A stretch of 64,000 nt of DNA, from assembly GCA_030431255.1 (NCBI GenBank), contig JAUIJL010000009.1, forward strand, positions 124,001 through 188,000, given 5' to 3'. Both the position numbers and the translations under genes were made by a program. The notes below the pieces were generated by a model that did not search any database, was not told where the DNA came from, and saw only the letters and a program-made list of their open reading frames with translations. This DNA is from Thermoanaerobaculia bacterium. GTDB taxonomy: Bacteria > Acidobacteriota > Thermoanaerobaculia > Multivoradales > J023. Positions 34,527 through 43,606 of this stretch are shown one piece after another. Each line of letters opens with the position of its first letter. Within the stretch, counting starts at the first letter, position 1.

Positions 34527-34557
34527 CGATGATCTCATTCCGCCTCGGGAGGTCTGG

Positions 34558-34588
34558 CGTAGGGGTGGGGCTTGCCCCGCCCCTACGT
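34558..34588. repeat. Palindromic CGTAGGGG repeat
   Basis: CGTAGGGG-T-GGGGC and GCCCC-G-CCCCTACG form a near-perfect hairpin. It looks like a dispersed intergenic palindrome of the GTAGGGG/CCCCTAC type common in high-GC genomes. Confidence 0.55.
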
Positions 34589-34641
34589 CCGAAAGACTCG
34601 CGAGCCTGCCCTCAGTTGATACACCGTGGGCGTTGTGGACC

Positions 34642-34674
34642 AAGGCCCAGGGTTGCCCAGCTACCCTGGGCTTT
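34642..34674. repeat. CCCAGGGT/ACCCTGGG hairpin repeat
   Basis: AAGGCCCAGGGT and ACCCTGGGCTTT pair around a 9-base loop. The flank GATACACCGTGGGCGTTGTGG and this hairpin together resemble a dispersed repeat that yields spurious small frames (AQGSWATLGL on the minus strand). Confidence 0.45.
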
Positions 34675-34736
34675 CTTACCGCGAGAGACAGCGAGAAGCC
34701 ACCCACCCATCAGCTCGACTAGGCTGAGCACACATA

Positions 34737-34770
34737 GAAAACGAGCCGGAGGTGACTCCGGCTCGTTTTC
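34737..34770. terminator. Strong bidirectional terminator
   Basis: GAAAACGAGCCGGAG-GTGA-CTCCGGCTCGTTTTC is a perfect 15-bp stem with A/T runs at its outer ends, suited to stop transcripts from both convergent genes. Confidence 0.85.
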
Positions 34771-34774
34771 TCAT

Positions 34775-34853
34775 GCGGCTTCAGCCGCCTATTAACCAGG
34801 CGCGGCTTCAGCCGCCTATCCGATCGGGAGCGGCTTCAGCCGCCCCCGATCGG
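34775..34853. repeat. Three copies of GCGGCTTCAGCCGC
   Basis: The 14-bp palindrome occurs at 34775, 34802 and 34830 (spacing 27 and 28 bases). The third copy is nested in the outer arms CCGATCGGG/CCCGATCGG. The whole 34474-34866 gap (393 bases) holds only hairpins and repeats, no gene. Confidence 0.85.
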
Positions 34854-34866
34854 CCCTTCACCCGTC

Positions 34867-37638
34867 TCAGTGGCAGGCGGGATCGTTGTTGTAGGCGTCC
34901 AAGATGTCCTTCAAGGCATTGGCGGTGCCACGGGCCTTGCCGCGCGGGTTGCTGCCCGGCGGATAGGTGACCAAGAAGGCGTCGGCCGCGTCGACCGTGG
35001 GTTGGATGGAGTCATCCGAGCCCATGGCCAGGTTCAACATGGTGGTCGCCAGATGCTTGGCCAGTCGGGTCGCAGCATCCGGACCGCCGTAGTTGAGCAG
35101 AGCCAGGATTCCGGCCTCGTCGTAGGTGATACCGCCGATGGTCAGCTCGGTAACCGGCCAGACCTCGGTGTGGTTCTTCCAATAACCCGGGGTCCGCGGG
35201 CACCACGGATCGCCGGTATCGACGAATTGATAGCCGAAGTCGACCGTGTCGATCACCTGGTCGTCCAGGAGCGTGACCGTGGCCACATTGAGGGTAGCGA
35301 TGCCGTCCAGGTCGTAAGTGGCTTCGTAGCCGTCCGGTAGGGTCGAGGCATCGATCACCACCGTGTAGGTGCCCGCGGGCACGTCGGCGAAGTAGTAGCC
35401 GCCGTTGGCGTCGGTCACCTGGGTGGCCACCACTTGATTGTTCTCGTCCACCAGAGTGACGGTCACACCGGCCAAACCGACCTCGTCCGCATCTTGGATA
35501 CCGTCGCCGTTGGCGTCGTCCCAGACGTAGTCGCCGATGTCACCGCCGCAATCGAGACCATCGACGATCGCTCCGAGACCTTCCACCAAGGTGATCGAGT
35601 CCTGCACGCTCAGCACCTCGGCCGACGTGTACCAAGCGGCGTAGTCGAGCAGATCTTCTTTGAAGATGCTGTCGCTTTGGATCGCCACACCATAGATCAG
35701 GGCATCGGCCACCGTATTTTTCAAAGTCTCGATCTCGACCATGGTGTTGGCGAAGACCTCACCGTCATACGTGTCGATGGCGGGGTTGTAATTGCCCATC
35801 CAGGCCACTTGACCCCAAGGCATGAAGTTGCCGCCACCGTCATAGAGGGTGAGGGCACGCATCTCGTTGTTGGTGTAGAAGAGGGCGTCCCAACCCTGGG
35901 TGTCGACGTTGGGGAATCCGTCGGTCCACAGCACCACTACCGGCAGGCTGTTCAAATCGCCCAAATTCACCAACATGTCGGTGGTGGCTTGGAGCGCGAA
36001 CGGCAAGGGAGTGGTGGAATCGGGATGGATCATGCCCTGGTCGATCGCTGCCGCAGCGGCGTCCACGGAATCGAGATCCGAGGTCAAGCTCGACAGCACG
36101 TGCACCGAGGAGGTCAGATTGTAATTGCGATCGTTGAACCGGCCGGAATAGGCGATCAGCGCGGAGCGGCTGCCGGGCAGATTCAACTCCAGGAGATCGT
36201 GCATGGCGGCCATGGCGTTGCGCACCGCGTCGAGCTTGGTCTCACCCGGGCCGAACGGCGCCGTCATGGAGCCGGAGGCATCGACCACGTGGATCAAATC
36301 GATCGGAATACCCGGCTCACAAACGACGCCCGGGGGCGGCTCGGGCAACGGGATCTTGTTGGGCTCACAGAGACGGAAATTGTCGTAAGACGCCGTCATG
36401 GTGGTGTTGGCGTTGTAGGAGGCGGTCATCATACCGACCTGCACGGTGTCGCCCATGTCGATATCGATGCTGCCGCCCGCGCCGCCGGCCGGTTTGATCC
36501 AGCTGGTGCCACCGTTGGTCGAGTAGTAGACGGAGAAAGTATCGCCACGACGATCGACCGCCAAACGCAGCGGCAGGCTAAGACCCATGGGCGTGGAGCC
36601 GAGCTCCGCCGCGACACCGTCAGTGCCACGGTAATCGAATTGCAAGGAGCTGGTGCCAGTCAGGGGATTGTTCGGCACGTATTGGATGAACACCCGGGGC
36701 GCCAGGGGATCGTTGGAAGCTCGGACCATCACACCGGTTTTGCGGAAGCCACCGCCGGCATTGACCGGGATGTCGACCAGATCGACTTCCATGCGGAAGC
36801 CGCCGGACCGCTCTTGGAAGAAGAAGCCACCGTTGTCGGTGCCGTGGTAGAGGCTGGTACCGTCGCCGGTAAGGTTGAGCACACCGCCCGAAACCGCGGC
36901 GGCCGCCTGATCCGCGTCGCCGATATTCGCCAGCTGCCACTCCGCGCCCAAAGCGTCGAAGCCGTCACTAGCGCAGGTCAAGGTCGAGTTACCGGCCTTC
37001 GCCAGAAGCGCCGGGCCACCGAGGGACGCTTCGATCGAGGTGCTCATCAATTCCACCGCCGAGATCGGCCCGAGCGAGGACTCGCCGGACGGAGAGTCCA
37101 TCAAGCCCCGCACGCGCGCGGCGGGCTCCATCTCGATCTCAAAACGGGCTACCTCGTCACAGGCGAATCGATGTTGGAGGCGGGAGGTGAACGACGCCGT
37201 CGCACCGGAGGCGCTGACCGGCAGATCGAACGAAAACTGTAGGCGCTGCTGAGCGCCGCTGCGCACCAACATGACGAACGTCTCGGCGTCACCTTGGAAG
37301 GCCTTGGCCGCTTGCGCCTCGCCGTCGGCCAAGTAGGCCACCAACGACGCGGAGGACACGGCCACCGGTTGTCCGGCACGGTCCACCACCGCCACCTCGG
37401 CCAAGCCGGCACATTCCTCGGATTGGGCGAAGCGATACACCGCGTCGCCGCCGTAGGAAATCCTCAAGCCGTCTTGCTCGGCGGCCAGGGCTTTGCCTTC
37501 TTCAGCGAGGACCGCCAGAAGGTCTGCATGGGTATTCGTGAAATCGCCGTCCGCCCAAGCAAAGGGCGCGGCCGACAAAGCGGCGACCACTATCGTCATC
37601 GCCAGGATGATCGGAAGTCTCATTTTTTGCTCTCTCAT
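34867..37638 (-). CDS. Secreted VWA and SdrD B-like domain protein
   Basis: About 923 residues from ATG 37638 (AGGAG 10 bases upstream; ATG 37623 is an alternative). The signal peptide ends near AWA. Residues 30-440 are beta-rich, including a lectin-like segment (FFFQERSGGFRMEVDLVDIPV). A von Willebrand A domain follows at about 445-650 with an intact MIDAS motif (DASGS). An SdrD B/Cna-B domain lies at about 699-805 (IGDYVWDDANGDGIQDADE), and the C-terminal domain begins with CPRTPGYWKNHTEVWP. The PGYWKNH domain is common in large surface proteins of environmental bacteria. It is likely an adhesin or matrix protein. Confidence 0.8.
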   Translation of the reverse strand: MREQKMRLPIILAMTIVVAALSAAPFAWADGDFTNTHADLLAVLAEEGKALAAEQDGLRISYGGDAVYRFAQSEECAGLAEVAVVDRAGQPVAVSSASLVAYLADGEAQAAKAFQGDAETFVMLVRSGAQQRLQFSFDLPVSASGATASFTSRLQHRFACDEVARFEIEMEPAARVRGLMDSPSGESSLGPISAVELMSTSIEASLGGPALLAKAGNSTLTCASDGFDALGAEWQLANIGDADQAAAAVSGGVLNLTGDGTSLYHGTDNGGFFFQERSGGFRMEVDLVDIPVNAGGGFRKTGVMVRASNDPLAPRVFIQYVPNNPLTGTSSLQFDYRGTDGVAAELGSTPMGLSLPLRLAVDRRGDTFSVYYSTNGGTSWIKPAGGAGGSIDIDMGDTVQVGMMTASYNANTTMTASYDNFRLCEPNKIPLPEPPPGVVCEPGIPIDLIHVVDASGSMTAPFGPGETKLDAVRNAMAAMHDLLELNLPGSRSALIAYSGRFNDRNYNLTSSVHVLSSLTSDLDSVDAAAAAIDQGMIHPDSTTPLPFALQATTDMLVNLGDLNSLPVVVLWTDGFPNVDTQGWDALFYTNNEMRALTLYDGGGNFMPWGQVAWMGNYNPAIDTYDGEVFANTMVEIETLKNTVADALIYGVAIQSDSIFKEDLLDYAAWYTSAEVLSVQDSITLVEGLGAIVDGLDCGGDIGDYVWDDANGDGIQDADEVGLAGVTVTLVDENNQVVATQVTDANGGYYFADVPAGTYTVVIDASTLPDGYEATYDLDGIATLNVATVTLLDDQVIDTVDFGYQFVDTGDPWCPRTPGYWKNHTEVWPVTELTIGGITYDEAGILALLNYGGPDAATRLAKHLATTMLNLAMGSDDSIQPTVDAADAFLVTYPPGSNPRGKARGTANALKDILDAYNNDPACH

Positions 37639-37837
37639 CTGCTCAAAACTCCTTCGCCCACAATCGCGGCTAGGCTTTGGCCTCAGCCGGCTGGTCATGA
37701 GCAAGATTGGGGAACTACATCAAATCGAACATTATCGAGGGGGTATACAAAATCTACCAGAAGATTCATTACGTCTTACATTACATTCTGGAATTTCACC
37801 ATTTGAGGTGTCTGCAGCTGCTACCATTGACCAAGAA

Positions 37838-38440
37838 ATGAGTCTTAATTCCTCGACGGCGGCCCAGTTGGTCGCTCGGATTCAAAGCGGTGACGCGCAA
37901 GCCGAGCACGAGCTCGTCGAGCGCTATCGGCGACCCATTGGAGCAATGCTGCGACAACGGCTGAGCCAACATGCCGACGTGGAGGACTTTGTTCAGGACA
38001 CCTTGAGCTTGGCCCTCGGCAAGATCCGCGACGGTCAAGTCCGAGAGCCGGACAAGCTGGGATCGTTTTTGATGTCCATGGCGCGCAATCTGGTGACCGA
38101 GCACTTTCGACGGCTCCAACGTCGCCGTACCGAGGCCGATTCGGATCGAGTGGCCGAGCAAGCCGCTCCGGGCTCCGAGCGTCACGCGGGGTCCGAAGCC
38201 CGCCTGCTGGCCGAGGAGCGCGCCCAGCTCGTCCGACGCATGTTGCTCGAATTGGACACGGGACGAGATCGCGACATTCTCACCCGCTTCTATTTGCAGG
38301 AGGAGGAGAAGGCCTCGATTTGTGACGATCTCGGGCTTTCCTCCCTTCACTTCAATCGCGTGCTGCATCGAGCGCGTCAGCGCTACAAGAAAGCATTCGA
38401 AGACCATCACCAACGCCCTTGGACTGGTCCTTCCGGATAG
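37838..38440 (+). CDS. ECF RNA polymerase sigma factor
   Basis: 200 residues from ATG 37838; the frame is open further upstream (ATG 37697). Region 2 reads DVEDFVQDTLSLALGKIR and LGSFLMSMARNLVTEHFRR, and region 4 reads DILTRFYLQEEEKASICDDLGLSSLHFNRVLHRARQRYKK. It heads a locus with an anti-sigma gene and a TPR-CHAT protease gene and is divergent from the VWA protein gene (199-base gap with no clear promoter). It is the natural candidate to read the conserved motif at 38480, 42664 and 43607 (inference). Confidence 0.88.
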   Translation: MSLNSSTAAQLVARIQSGDAQAEHELVERYRRPIGAMLRQRLSQHADVEDFVQDTLSLALGKIRDGQVREPDKLGSFLMSMARNLVTEHFRRLQRRRTEADSDRVAEQAAPGSERHAGSEARLLAEERAQLVRRMLLELDTGRDRDILTRFYLQEEEKASICDDLGLSSLHFNRVLHRARQRYKKAFEDHHQRPWTGPSG

Positions 38441-38479
38441 CCGCCAACACGAACGACGCGGCTTTAGACCGCAAATACC

Positions 38480-38507
38480 TGAGATGATTTACTTTCTCAT
38501 CCCACTT
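38480..38507 (+). promoter_or_regulatory. Conserved 28-bp motif, copy 1
   Basis: TGAGAT-N10-CTCATCCCACTT, 59 bases upstream of the anti-sigma start codon. Two more copies with the same 10-base spacer precede the genes at 42749 and 43678. Confidence 0.75.
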
Positions 38508-38566
38508 ACCTTCTTGAAGCCGGCGCCGAAAGAGCTTAGACAGCCGCCCTTAGCCGGAAACCTGCC

Positions 38567-39400
38567 ATGACCTACCTAGACACCCCAGATCCCCACGAGA
38601 TCATCGACGCCGAAAACGTCATCGAGCGCTACGTGCTCGGCAAGCTCGACGAGCGGCAGCAAATCGAGCTCGAGGACCACTTCGCGGATTGTGCCCGCTG
38701 CCTCGAAGCTGTGGAGCTGGCCCAAGAGCTGCGGCAAGGCCTCGCCGACGACCGGGCCCGACTGGGCAGCGATTCCGCCGGCACCAGCGAGCCCGCCGGC
38801 GACCTGATCGCCTTTCCCTCTCCCTCGAGCCCCTGGCGATCCCCGGCGGCATGGCTGCCGGCCGCGGCCGTTCTGCTGATCAGCCTGCTACCTTCGGTCT
38901 TCCTTTTCCACAGCCGCAACCGGCTTCAACAACAAGTCGAGCAGCTGCAACAGCCTTGGGTGAGCGTTCCGGACGCGGTGCTCGAGATCCAGCGGCAAGC
39001 GACCACGGAGCCGTCGAGCACGGAGCCGTCGACCACGGCCACTCTCGCGTTCCGTCCCGGCTCATCCTGGATCACGGTGGCCCTGGAGCTCGGACCGGCG
39101 ACCCTGCAGACCGACGCCCGAGCCGGCATGTGGTTGGATCTCAAGCTCTCGGCTCAAGGTGAGCAGATTTGGACGCGAACGGGTGTGAGCCCACCGGACC
39201 AGGGGCGATTGTTGCTCAGCCTGCCCGGCTCCCTGATCGTCGAAGGTGACCCCTTCCAGATCGACGCCTCTTACCGCTTTTCCGAACGGCCCGAAGCTTG
39301 CCGTGCGCCCTGCGAGGGTGATCGCATCGAGCCGATCGGTAGCTTTCGCTTTGCGGTGAGCAAGACCCGACGGGCCGAGACCGAGCCGCCGCCCAAGTGA
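38567..39400 (+). CDS. ZAS-type anti-sigma factor
   Basis: 277 residues. A zinc-binding anti-sigma motif HxxxCxxC is present (H38, C42, C45 in HFADCARC), preceded by a helix (IERYVLGKLDERQQIELE). One membrane helix at about 93-113 (AAWLPAAAVLLISLLPSVFLF) leads to a periplasmic domain with CRAPCEG. The region near 150 has a short repeat (TTEPSSTEPSTTA). It should hold the upstream ECF sigma factor inactive until an envelope signal arrives. The CHAT protease gene overlaps its stop codon (GTGA), so the protease is made in step with it. Confidence 0.85.
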   Translation: MTYLDTPDPHEIIDAENVIERYVLGKLDERQQIELEDHFADCARCLEAVELAQELRQGLADDRARLGSDSAGTSEPAGDLIAFPSPSSPWRSPAAWLPAAAVLLISLLPSVFLFHSRNRLQQQVEQLQQPWVSVPDAVLEIQRQATTEPSSTEPSTTATLAFRPGSSWITVALELGPATLQTDARAGMWLDLKLSAQGEQIWTRTGVSPPDQGRLLLSLPGSLIVEGDPFQIDASYRFSERPEACRAPCEGDRIEPIGSFRFAVSKTRRAETEPPPK

Positions 39401-42400
39401 GTCGCTCCGCGATGCTCGGCGTCGCCCTGCTGCTCGGCGCGCAGGGCCTGAGCGCGGCAGAACCGTCGCGAAAACCCATCCGACTGAGCGATGGTGTGGA
39501 GCTCAGCCGGGTCATCGAGCGACAAAGGCTCGGGCCCGAGCTGACTTTTTCGGAAACCTTCCAATTCCACGTGCCCAAGGGTCGACGCGGTTTGATCCTC
39601 GCCGAGCAGCACACCGCGGATGTGGTGATGACCGCCTGGGGATCGACGATCGTTGGGCCTTGGCGGATCGACTCCCCCTTGGACTTCGACGGCACCGAGG
39701 TTTTGTTGTTGCCGGCCTGGGCTCGCGGACATGTCGAGGTGGAGGTCCAAGCGCGCTTGCCGGGTGGCATCCACGCCAATCTCGAGGGCGAGGGAGAGGA
39801 CGATTCCGCCTCAGCGACGGCTCAGAGCAGTCGGTTCACCCTGAAATTCGAGACCATCCCCCAGACCCATGCCCATCGTGCCCGTCTCGACCTGCTGGGG
39901 AATCTCACCGCCGCGGGCCGGGCCTGGGCCCAAGGCGACGGCGACAGCCGACAGCGCGCCCTCGACTTTTACAGCCGAGCGGCCGAGGTCTCCACGAACA
40001 AGCTCTCCACGACCCAGCCCTCCACGGACATGGACGAGCCGTCCGGACGGCTCATCACCCAAGCGGCCTACGCCCAGGCGGTGCTCTTACGCCTTCTGGG
40101 CCGCCACCAAGACGCCCGCGACCACGCCCAGAAGGTGCTCGACGCTTGGCAACGGCTCGGAGATCGCAAGCGCTCAGCGGATACCTGGAACGAGATCGGC
40201 TTGGTATCCGGCCCGGCGGGCCGCACCGACGAGGCGCGTCGGGCCTTCGAACACGCCATCGAGCTCGCCGAGCAGCTCGACGATCCCTTTCGCCTGGCTT
40301 TCCTCCGGGGCAACCTCTGCCTCGTCGACCTGATGGAAAATCAGTTGCGCCGAGGCGTGAGTTGCTACGCCGAAGCCTTGCCCACGGTGCGAAAGATCGG
40401 CGACCGCGAAACCGAATCCGCCTATTTGCTCAACATGGCCCAAGCCCAACGGCGGCTCGGCGAGCTCGACGGCGCCCAGGAGCTCTATGCCCGTGCTCTT
40501 GAGATCCAATCCGACGCCGGCTTGAAGAAGCTCGAAGCCAAGACTCTCAACAACTTGGCGGGCCTGCATTTGGATCGCGGCGATCTCGAAGCGGCTCTCG
40601 GCGCCTTTCAACGGGCCGCGACCGCCTTCGAGCAGCTCGGCGATCAGCGATGGTTGGGCCGCAGTCTGCACAATTTGGCCACCACCTATTCCATGCTAGG
40701 CGACCTACCGTCCGCCCGCGAATACCTGGAACGGGCTCTTGAAGTCCATCGCGAAGTCGGGAATCTCTCCGGGGAAGCCAGCGCGCTCAAGGTGCTCGGC
40801 CACCTAGAATTCCTGGGGCAAGATCTGGCTTCGGCCCTACGCGCCTATGAGGGCTCGCACCTCCTAGAGGAGCAAACTCACGACGAAGTCGGCAAAGCGA
40901 TGGTTGATGTGTACATCGCCAGGGCCCTGCTCGACACCGGTGAGCCTCGCGAAGCTCTGACAAGGCTGGAAACATCCATCCAAATCTTACGGCGGGCAGG
41001 TTGGAACGCAAGATCGGCAAGGGTGCTGGTGGATCTGGGCCGAGCCTTGGCTCAGTTGGACCGGACGGACGAGGCGCGAGAGACTCTCGACGAAGCCTTG
41101 AGAATCTTCCAGGGGCTCGATGACTCCAGAGGTCGTGGAATCACGTTGTACCAGCTGGCCCAGCTGGCAGAATCTCGCTGGACGGCGTCCATCGACTTGA
41201 AGTCGGCCGCCCGCCATCGCGCCGAGGCGCTCGATTTACTACAACGAGCTTCGCAATCATTCGACGCCGTCACCCTCAACCTTGACGATCCAGATTACCG
41301 CGCGTTCTTCGCCGGCTCCCAACGGCAGGTCCGCGAGCGCTACATCACCCACCTCATCGAGCTCGGGCGACCGACCGAGGCTCTCCAAGTCAGCGAGGCC
41401 GCTCGCGCTTGGGGATTGCGCTCCATTCTCGCCACCTCCGGCACGCCAACCCGTGTGGGTCAAAAGCATGAGGACTCGCTGGTCGGTCTCTCCGCGCCCC
41501 ATTTGAAGCAGATTCGCGCTGAGCTCGACAGCGACACCGTCTTGTTGCACTATCTCGTCGGAGAGCGCTCATCCCATCTCTTCGTGGTGGGACGCACCCT
41601 CTTCCAGACTTTCGAGCTTCCCTCGCGGGAGATCCTGGAGAAAGCGGTCCGAAAGAAACGAATAGGCCTCACCTCCACGAGCTCCGGTGCTACCGATTTG
41701 GCGCCGTTGAGCCGGATGTTGCTGGAACCCGCCTGGAGACTTCTCGATCAACCCGAGATCCGACGCCTGGTGCTGGCCCTAGACGGTCCGCTGCACTACC
41801 TACCTTTTGCCGCCCTTCCTATTCCCGGCACCGACCCGCCACCTGCCGGCAGCGGAAATCCGCAGCTGATCCATCGTTTCGAGCTGGCTCGCATCCCGTC
41901 CATGGCCGTCCTCACTTTGGAGCGTCGGCGCCGATCACAGCGGCCGCCGGCCGAAGCTTTTGCCGCGGTCTTCGCGGATCCCATTTTTGCCGCCCACGAC
42001 CTCCGGCTGCCGAAAGCCACCCGATCACAGATCCTGGTTCCAGAGACGGATCCACTCTTCCGTCTCCGCTGGAGCCATCGCGAGGCCGAGGCTGTTGTAA
42101 AGGCCTCGCACGGAAAGCCGATCCTGGTCGCCCAGGGCGCCGACGCCCACCGCGACCTCCTGCTCGGTGCGCCGCTCGACCGGTACAAGATCCTGCACTT
42201 GGCCACCCACGCCCGGGTCGACGCCACCGTCGCCTCCCGCTCAGGCCTGGAGCTTTCGGCGTTCGATGCCCAGGGCTCGCCACGAAAGGCTTTTGTCTCC
42301 TTACCAGCCCTCAGACGATTGAACCTACAGGCAGACCTCGTGGTTCTCTCCGCCTGTCGAACGGCCCTCGGGCCCGAAATCCGTGGCGAAGGATTGGTGG

Positions 42401-42630
42401 GTTTGGTTCAGACTTTCTTAGAAGCCGGGGCCAGCCGAGTGATCGCCAGCCTGTGGTCGGTGCCCGACCGCTCCACCGCCGAGCTGATGGAGCATTTCTA
42501 CACAGCCTTAGCCCAAGGAGCCGGCCCTTCCGCGGCCTTGCGCCGAGCCCAGCTGCAAATTTTGGCTGAGCATCCCGACCGCCATCCATCCGCATGGGCC
42601 GGTTTCGTGTTGGTCGGAGATTGGCGTTGA
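39397..42630 (+). CDS. TPR-CHAT domain protease
   Basis: 1077 residues from a GTG overlapping the anti-sigma stop. The N-terminus has a short signal-like hydrophobic stretch (SAMLGVALLLGAQGLSA), then a beta domain, about 10 TPR units (residues 140-640) and a C-terminal CHAT caspase-like domain (about 700-1077). The catalytic dyad is intact: His 938 in LHLATHAR and Cys 987 in LSACRTALG. A signal-like N-terminus suggests a periplasmic or membrane-bound protease. TPR-CHAT proteins cut specific partners on signal; here the anti-sigma factor or the downstream 243-residue protein are candidates (inference). Confidence 0.88.
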   Translation: MSRSAMLGVALLLGAQGLSAAEPSRKPIRLSDGVELSRVIERQRLGPELTFSETFQFHVPKGRRGLILAEQHTADVVMTAWGSTIVGPWRIDSPLDFDGTEVLLLPAWARGHVEVEVQARLPGGIHANLEGEGEDDSASATAQSSRFTLKFETIPQTHAHRARLDLLGNLTAAGRAWAQGDGDSRQRALDFYSRAAEVSTNKLSTTQPSTDMDEPSGRLITQAAYAQAVLLRLLGRHQDARDHAQKVLDAWQRLGDRKRSADTWNEIGLVSGPAGRTDEARRAFEHAIELAEQLDDPFRLAFLRGNLCLVDLMENQLRRGVSCYAEALPTVRKIGDRETESAYLLNMAQAQRRLGELDGAQELYARALEIQSDAGLKKLEAKTLNNLAGLHLDRGDLEAALGAFQRAATAFEQLGDQRWLGRSLHNLATTYSMLGDLPSAREYLERALEVHREVGNLSGEASALKVLGHLEFLGQDLASALRAYEGSHLLEEQTHDEVGKAMVDVYIARALLDTGEPREALTRLETSIQILRRAGWNARSARVLVDLGRALAQLDRTDEARETLDEALRIFQGLDDSRGRGITLYQLAQLAESRWTASIDLKSAARHRAEALDLLQRASQSFDAVTLNLDDPDYRAFFAGSQRQVRERYITHLIELGRPTEALQVSEAARAWGLRSILATSGTPTRVGQKHEDSLVGLSAPHLKQIRAELDSDTVLLHYLVGERSSHLFVVGRTLFQTFELPSREILEKAVRKKRIGLTSTSSGATDLAPLSRMLLEPAWRLLDQPEIRRLVLALDGPLHYLPFAALPIPGTDPPPAGSGNPQLIHRFELARIPSMAVLTLERRRRSQRPPAEAFAAVFADPIFAAHDLRLPKATRSQILVPETDPLFRLRWSHREAEAVVKASHGKPILVAQGADAHRDLLLGAPLDRYKILHLATHARVDATVASRSGLELSAFDAQGSPRKAFVSLPALRRLNLQADLVVLSACRTALGPEIRGEGLVGLVQTFLEAGASRVIASLWSVPDRSTAELMEHFYTALAQGAGPSAALRRAQLQILAEHPDRHPSAWAGFVLVGDWR

Positions 42631-42663
42631 TTTCGCGGAGAAAGGGGCCCGAAAGTGAGAGCC

Positions 42664-42691
42664 TGAGATAACCCACGTCCTCATCCCACTA
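42664..42691 (+). promoter_or_regulatory. Conserved 28-bp motif, copy 2
   Basis: TGAGAT-N10-CTCATCCCACTA, 57 bases upstream of the ATG at 42749 and 33 bases after the CHAT gene stop; one base differs from the other copies. Confidence 0.75.
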
Positions 42692-42748
42692 AACGTATGA
42701 ACGCCTTGATGGATGTTTTTCGGGACCACAGAGCTAAAGGAGAAGACC

Positions 42749-43480
42749 ATGCCCCAAGAAGACTTTATCGGCCTCTGGACCGTCAGCCGCACTTCCGGTA
42801 CTCCCTTCGGAATAGGCGCAGAATTTAATATCGAAGAAGCAGACGACACTTTGACGGCGGGTTTGAACGGACAAGCCCTAACCATCACCTACGATGCGGT
42901 CACTAATGTGGTGACCCTCGACGGTATTGAGGGTATGGAAACCCTGAAGCTGGCGGTGTACAAGGATCCGTCGACCGGCTATCGGGCCATTTATGGCGGC
43001 GGAGTCAGCATCACCAAAAACGAGCAGGAACGCTTGGTGACCTGCGCGGCCGAAACTGATCCCATCTCACTGCCTCCCGAAGAATTCCAAGCAGATTCCG
43101 AGGTGACCTCGCAGTGGTTCAAGGTCAGCACCACCAGCGGTACTCAATTCGGAGTCGGCTCAACCGTTGAGCTGAAACCCAATGATCCAAGCAACCCCAA
43201 CGGCCTATTGCTCATCAAAAACGTGCTCGGGCAACCGGCATTGGAGCTCGAAATACAACCCGTCGCCCTCGCTGAAACCACCTTCAAGGGAACCCATCCC
43301 GACGCCGTCGTGGAAGGGGGATCCAAAACTGTGAGCCTTTCCGTGCAATTCTCATTGATTCAACTGGACAAAGACGGCCCGACTCGTATCTTCGGCATAC
43401 AGGTGGTGGACGATCCGGAGAACTCAGGGGTCTGGGGTGGTGATGAGGAAGATCCACCGAGCGGCCTATCCTATTCCTGA
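42749..43480 (+). CDS. Two-repeat beta protein of unknown function
   Basis: 243 residues from ATG 42749, with AAGGAG upstream. Two homologous halves are visible: GLWTVSRTSGTPFGIGAEF near residue 8 and QWFKVSTTSGTQFGVGSTV near residue 119, each followed by a repeat of strand-forming segments. There is no signal peptide or membrane helix. The acidic C-terminus (WGGDEEDPPSGLSYS) is flexible. No family is recognised. It lies directly after the CHAT protease gene under its own copy of the conserved motif, so it may be a partner or target of the protease (inference). Confidence 0.7.
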   Translation: MPQEDFIGLWTVSRTSGTPFGIGAEFNIEEADDTLTAGLNGQALTITYDAVTNVVTLDGIEGMETLKLAVYKDPSTGYRAIYGGGVSITKNEQERLVTCAAETDPISLPPEEFQADSEVTSQWFKVSTTSGTQFGVGSTVELKPNDPSNPNGLLLIKNVLGQPALELEIQPVALAETTFKGTHPDAVVEGGSKTVSLSVQFSLIQLDKDGPTRIFGIQVVDDPENSGVWGGDEEDPPSGLSYS

Positions 43481-43526
43481 GCTTCGGGCCGCGGAATCGG
43501 TCGACACGGTCGAATGCGGTGCAATC

Positions 43527-43553
43527 AAGGGCGGGCCCCAAGGGGTCCGCCTT
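43527..43553 (+). terminator. Probable intrinsic terminator
   Basis: AAGGGCGGGCCCC and GGGGTCCGCCTT pair with one bulge and a 2-base loop, followed by CTTCTT. It closes the transcript of the preceding gene. Confidence 0.6.
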
Positions 43554-43606
43554 CTTCGTGTCGCGGCAGCCCGGCGGACAGGGTTCTCGAAAAAATCTCC
43601 CACAAG

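Noticed and set aside
35434-37242. 602-codon open frame opposite the VWA protein
   Set aside because: Composition (many Val/His/Gly/Arg) is that of an antisense frame; the minus strand has VWA, SdrD B and PGYWKNH domains.
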